Shown: in pieces, positions 14,180 through 15,536 of the stretch
How positions within the stretch are numbered: the stretch's first letter is position 1
How the letters are laid out: each line of letters opens with the position of its first letter
Origin: Chloroflexota bacterium
GTDB taxonomy: Bacteria; Chloroflexota; Dehalococcoidia; Dehalococcoidales; Fen-1064
Assembly (NCBI GenBank): GCA_026389745.1
Contig: JAPLHG010000113.1
Location: 1,190 to 16,725, forward strand
Length of the DNA stretch: 15,536 nucleotides
Direction of reading: 5' to 3'
The notes under the pieces: model-generated
Seen by the model: only the letters and a program-made list of their open reading frames with translations
Database searches by the model: none
What the model was told of the DNA's origin: nothing
Made by a program: the position numbers and the translations under genes

Positions 14180-15536
14180 CTATGCCCTAGCTCTGGCAGA
14201 GGCTCTAAGAAATCCGGTGACGGTCAGCGCCAGCGCCCAGAGGAAAATAGCGACCAGAATAGTAATGGCAGCAACCATGACACCAGGTGGCGCAAAGGCA
14301 CCGAATCTGATTAGCGTCTGGAATAAGTTGAACCCAAATATGGTCTGGGCAACAACGTACAACGCGGCGGCCAAAATCATCAGAAGAACCCATGGTGTTA
14401 CCGGCAGCACAAAGAGCAATATTTTCATTGTCTTACCAACGCGAGGTATCGCCACCTCTTTCCTTTGGTAATGGCCAATTACCCGCCATTGCCACCATAA
14501 ATAAGGGATTAACCCCACTACCAGAATCAGTGACAATACGACCGCATTTATCGCAATACCGTCGATGGCGGCCCAGGATGCCCACCAGGGAGATGACGGC
14601 AGCTCCAATTCTGAACCCATTAACAGGCTGGCAATGCCGAGAGCAACACTATGGGCATCTCTACTGGTTTGACTGTTTACCAGCATAACGACTCCCAAAT
14701 TGCGGTCGGGCAACATGATCATTTCTGACAGAAAGTTGGAAGTGTCGCCGCCGTGCCAAATCACTGCTTCGCCATCCCCTGCCTGACCAACAAACCAGCC
14801 CATACCATAGCTTGCCTCCTCCCCATCCTTAATGAGTTTCACGGCGGGCGACTGCATTTGCTCTATGACTCTGGCTGGAATTACTTGCTGGTTGTTAAGC
14901 ATGCCATCGTTCAGGTTGACAATCAGCCATTTCCCCATATCCTCCGCTGAGGACATCACCCAACCCGCCGGTGCCGCGCTACGGTACACCGGCGTATTTC
15001 GGGAAATTATTTTCCCCAGCATCATCTGATGACCATCGGCACGGTCAAGGCTGGCGGCTACCGCCGGTTTCAAAGTGGAATTAGTCATATCCAGCGGCGT
15101 AAAAATCCGTTGCTGCACAAAATCCTCAAAAGGCATGCCGCTCACTCTCTCCACCAGCGCACCCAACAGACAGTAGTTAAGATTGGTGTACTCAAATGAA
15201 GAACCGGGCGGGCGGTTTGTACGGATGTTTTTCATGGCGGCTACTAACAGTTTAAAAGCGTCGCCACCTTCAGCGCCACTCCCCTGCTGGAAGGCTAAGG
15301 GTTCGTACATATCCCCCGGAATGCCGCTTGTCTGATTCAATAATTGGCGTACTGTTATTTCCCCTGACGACGCATCATCTTTCAATTGAAATTCGGGGAT
15401 GTAATGTTGGAGAGGTTGGTCAAGGTCAATCAAACCATCATCCCACAGTAGCAGAACTGCCATGGCGGTGAATGATTTACTGCAGGACGCCAGGTCAAAG
15501 ATGGTTTGGGGGGTAACCTGAGTTTGTTTCTTAAGA
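14180..15536 (-). CDS. Serine beta-lactamase/PBP4-like hydrolase with C-terminal membrane domain, N-terminus beyond window
   Basis: The frame is open to the right edge; 451 residues are visible and the start lies outside. The catalytic SxxK reads SCSK (visible residues 17-20; serine codon at 15485-15487), so an internal Met start (15463) would lose the active site and cannot be right. The YxN motif is YTN (116-118), and the third motif is HGG (261-263), as in class C-like serine hydrolases and PBP4-type proteins. After this domain come three hydrophobic helices (about 324-347, 370-396, 418-442), anchoring the enzyme with its active site outside the cell. Likely substrates are peptides, D-amino-acid compounds or esters; beta-lactam resistance should not be assumed. 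It is on the same strand as, and upstream of, the opp operon, which has its own promoter. Confidence 0.88.
   Translation of the reverse strand, partial: LKKQTQVTPQTIFDLASCSKSFTAMAVLLLWDDGLIDLDQPLQHYIPEFQLKDDASSGEITVRQLLNQTSGIPGDMYEPLAFQQGSGAEGGDAFKLLVAAMKNIRTNRPPGSSFEYTNLNYCLLGALVERVSGMPFEDFVQQRIFTPLDMTNSTLKPAVAASLDRADGHQMMLGKIISRNTPVYRSAAPAGWVMSSAEDMGKWLIVNLNDGMLNNQQVIPARVIEQMQSPAVKLIKDGEEASYGMGWFVGQAGDGEAVIWHGGDTSNFLSEMIMLPDRNLGVVMLVNSQTSRDAHSVALGIASLLMGSELELPSSPWWASWAAIDGIAINAVVLSLILVVGLIPYLWWQWRVIGHYQRKEVAIPRVGKTMKILLFVLPVTPWVLLMILAAALYVVAQTIFGFNLFQTLIRFGAFAPPGVMVAAITILVAIFLWALALTVTGFLRASARARA

Noticed and set aside
14180..15463. Complete serine hydrolase starting at the Met at 15463
   Set aside because: The same frame continues upstream with the catalytic SCSK motif, so the gene is cut by the window edge rather than starting there.

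Overview
The window looks like chromosomal DNA of a free-living bacterium, most likely a member of the Chloroflexota close to the Dehalococcoidia. This is an inference from protein style: a ThiD2-ThiE fusion, a prokaryotic translin homologue, a beta clamp ending in MPMFVQW, and a DUF362 protein. Base composition is intermediate, with several AT-rich gaps. I see no rRNA, tRNA, CRISPR array or intact insertion sequence.

Left part (1-3525): a DUF362 protein enters from the left edge. It is followed by an AT-rich gap, two different VTT/DedA-type membrane proteins on the minus strand, and another gene-poor stretch. That stretch ends in the decayed C-terminal end of a large serine recombinase, whose last codons lie antisense on the 3' end of dnaN. 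A 20-bp piece of the dnaN 3' end (3501-3520) recurs exactly, in direct orientation, at 1247-1266. Direct repeats plus an adjacent recombinase remnant suggest a degraded integrative element that once used the dnaN 3' end as its attachment site. This is the most interesting signal in the window.

Middle (3500-8198): housekeeping genes. dnaN (beta clamp) and an ITPase-type nucleotide-pool cleaner (rdgB) lie on the minus strand, each with a recognisable sigma70-type promoter. A dispersed palindromic repeat and a second repeat-like block follow, then a metallo-beta-lactamase-fold hydrolase on the plus strand. It converges on a minus-strand pair: a ThiD2-ThiE fusion (thiamin phosphate synthesis) and a translin-family protein starting 1 bp after it. 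Upstream of thiE is the orphan C-terminal tail of an MntP-type manganese efflux pump, abutting the end of the opp operon and marking an old deletion or rearrangement.

Right part (8333-14085): a complete five-gene peptide ABC importer operon on the minus strand, in the order oppA (lipoprotein receptor), oppB, oppC (permeases), oppD, oppF (ATPases). The downstream gaps are very short or overlapping. A consensus promoter precedes oppA, and a strong hairpin lies between oppA and oppB, probably letting the receptor be made in excess. At the right edge (14180-15536) is a serine beta-lactamase/PBP4-like hydrolase with a C-terminal membrane domain, cut by the window end. It may act on peptides or cell-wall fragments outside the cell, but no link to the importer is shown.

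Several start codons were moved from the longest open frame to a site with a good ribosome-binding sequence: dnaN to 4630, rdgB to a TTG at 5329, oppA to 13868.
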